Of a stretch of 64,000 nt of DNA, positions 63,098 through 64,000 are shown in pieces. Every line of letters starts with the position of its first letter. Position 1 is the stretch's first letter. The stretch comes from Aquisediminimonas profunda (lineage in GTDB: Bacteria > Pseudomonadota > Alphaproteobacteria > Sphingomonadales > Sphingomonadaceae). A model generated the notes under the pieces. It ran no database searches. It was not told the origin of the DNA and saw nothing but the letters and a program-made list of their open reading frames with translations. Location: contig NZ_CP080327.1 in the NCBI RefSeq assembly GCF_019443285.1, forward strand, positions 3,096,001-3,160,000. Direction: 5' to 3'. The position numbers were made by a program, and so were the translations under genes.

Positions 63098-63282
63098 AAC
63101 GCCCCTCCTCCGCCGCTTTGCCGGCTGCCTCGCCATGCAGGATGCCATGCTGGCTCCGCGCGTCAATCCTTCGTGTGAAAATCTTTGGTATCAATCTCGA
63201 GTGTCAGGGTTGCGGCCGTGACACACTCGGCAATGCGTTCATCCGCGTCGCGGTAATTGGCAAGCTGGTGGTGCCTGAAACG

Positions 63283-64000
63283 CTAGGCGAAAAGCAGCTC
63301 GGGTTCCTCGATCAGGGACTTGAGCGTGGCCAGAAACGCTGCCCCGGCCGCCCCGTCGATCACGCGATGATCGACTGACAAGGTCAGCTTGATCCGCGTT
63401 TCAACCGCAATTTCGCCGTCATCATCTTCTCGCAATTCGCGCGAAGCCTTGCCGACCGCGAGTATGGCGGCCTGCGGGGGGTTGATGATTGCGTCGAAGT
63501 CCTCAATGCCGAACATGCCGAGATTCGAAACCGAAAACGTTCCGCCGTCGAGATCGTCATAAGCCAGCCGCCCGGCCTTTGCCTTTTCAATCAAGGCGCT
63601 GCTGGCCGCCGCAAGCTGGTCGATCCGCATCCGGTCGACTTGCCGAAGGATGGGCGCGACGAGCCCCTTGGGTGAGGCGACCGCAATGGCCACATCCGCA
63701 TGTGGGAACCGATGAATTTCCTCGCCATGGACCTGCACATTGACATCGGGATGCCTGGCGAGCGCCTTGGCGGAGGCCCAGACAAGATAGTCGTTGATTG
63801 TCGCCTTGCTGCCAAGCACGAGGTTGGCCGTCTTGCGCATGGCCAGCAGATCATCGACGGCGGCCGACGTGCGCAGGTAGAAGTGCGGAATGTCCTGCTT
63901 GGCGGCCGAAAGCCGCTTGGCAACCACTTTCCTGATCTTGTCAAACGGCTCCACTTTCGGCGTATTGGCAACCGGCGCAAAGGCCTGAGACACGGGTTGG
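63283..64000 (-). CDS. 2-oxoacid dehydrogenase E2 acyltransferase, catalytic domain (cut by window edge)
   Basis: The frame is open to the window edge; 239 residues are visible. FDKIRKVVAKRLSAAKQDIPHFYL, FSVSNLGMFGIEDFDAIINPPQAAILAVG and the active-site SVDHRVIDGAAGAAF mark the C-terminal catalytic domain of a dihydrolipoyl acyltransferase (pyruvate dehydrogenase E2 type). The lipoyl and E1/E3-binding domains lie outside the window. The 185 bp between this stop and the DUF3604 start hold no gene. Confidence 0.92.
   Translation of the reverse strand, partial: QPVSQAFAPVANTPKVEPFDKIRKVVAKRLSAAKQDIPHFYLRTSAAVDDLLAMRKTANLVLGSKATINDYLVWASAKALARHPDVNVQVHGEEIHRFPHADVAIAVASPKGLVAPILRQVDRMRIDQLAAASSALIEKAKAGRLAYDDLDGGTFSVSNLGMFGIEDFDAIINPPQAAILAVGKASRELREDDDGEIAVETRIKLTLSVDHRVIDGAAGAAFLATLKSLIEEPELLFA

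Overview
The window looks like chromosomal DNA of a sphingomonad-type alphaproteobacterium. The grounds are high GC, three large TonB-dependent receptors (TBDRs) with sphingomonad-style plugs, a TPR-sulfotransferase next to a TBDR, Spinster-type MFS and family III CoA-transferase genes, and short CCCCTGCGCAGGCAGGGG palindromic repeats. This is inference from gene content; no rRNA or tRNA gene was seen. Almost all genes are catabolic and tightly packed, often with ATGA or TGATG overlaps.

Layout. (1) 1-5.6 kb: a carnitine module with a cut-off NCS1-type permease, a fused L-carnitine dehydrogenase/betainyl-CoA thioesterase, a dehydrocarnitine-cleaving BKACE enzyme, a divergent GlxA/CdhR-type regulator, a homocysteine S-methyltransferase and an SDR. 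(2) 5.7-13.7 kb: an enolase-superfamily gene and a complete NAD-dependent molybdenum formate dehydrogenase in the unusual order fdsG-fdsB-fdhD-fdsA-fdsD, headed by a codirectional LysR gene with two matching inverted-repeat operators. (3) 13.9-24.3 kb: TBDR, terminator, TPR-sulfotransferase, then an MFS-ALDH-enolase superfamily-GMC oxidoreductase string. (4) 24.3-31.5 kb: a minus-strand SDR/beta-hydroxyacid dehydrogenase/beta-lactamase-fold hydrolase unit, a divergent gamma-butyrobetaine dioxygenase-like/class II aldolase/quinone oxidoreductase-type unit, and a LysR gene. (5) 31.6-41.5 kb: an eight-gene plus-strand run of a GbcA/Stc2-like Rieske oxygenase, a PLP gamma-lyase-type enzyme, two FAD oxidoreductases and sarcosine oxidase soxBDAG. 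(6) 41.5-50.5 kb: a GntR-centred cluster with N-carbamoylsarcosine amidase-like, family III CoA-transferase, HyuB, HyuA and HMG-CoA lyase genes on one side, and a hydantoin-racemase homologue lacking both catalytic cysteines plus two SnoaL-like genes on the other; identical TTGTATACAA palindromes lie on both sides of gntR. (7) 50.5-58.2 kb: two TBDRs, an SDR and a second Rieske oxygenase. (8) 58.2-59.4 kb: REP-like palindromes around a small GIY-YIG gene. (9) 59.4-64 kb: a HupE/UreJ-PpiC-DUF3604 operon and a cut-off 2-oxoacid dehydrogenase E2.

How the parts may work together. Read as one pathway, the genes could convert gamma-butyrobetaine to L-carnitine, dehydrocarnitine, betainyl-CoA, glycine betaine, dimethylglycine, sarcosine and glycine, with released one-carbon units ending as formate and CO2. 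The hydantoinase/carbamoylsarcosine amidase pair could supply sarcosine from N-methylhydantoin (creatinine-type) compounds. Visible gaps are a Rieske reductase, a clear dimethylglycine demethylase and a formaldehyde oxidase. The individual family calls are well supported; the linked pathway is inference.
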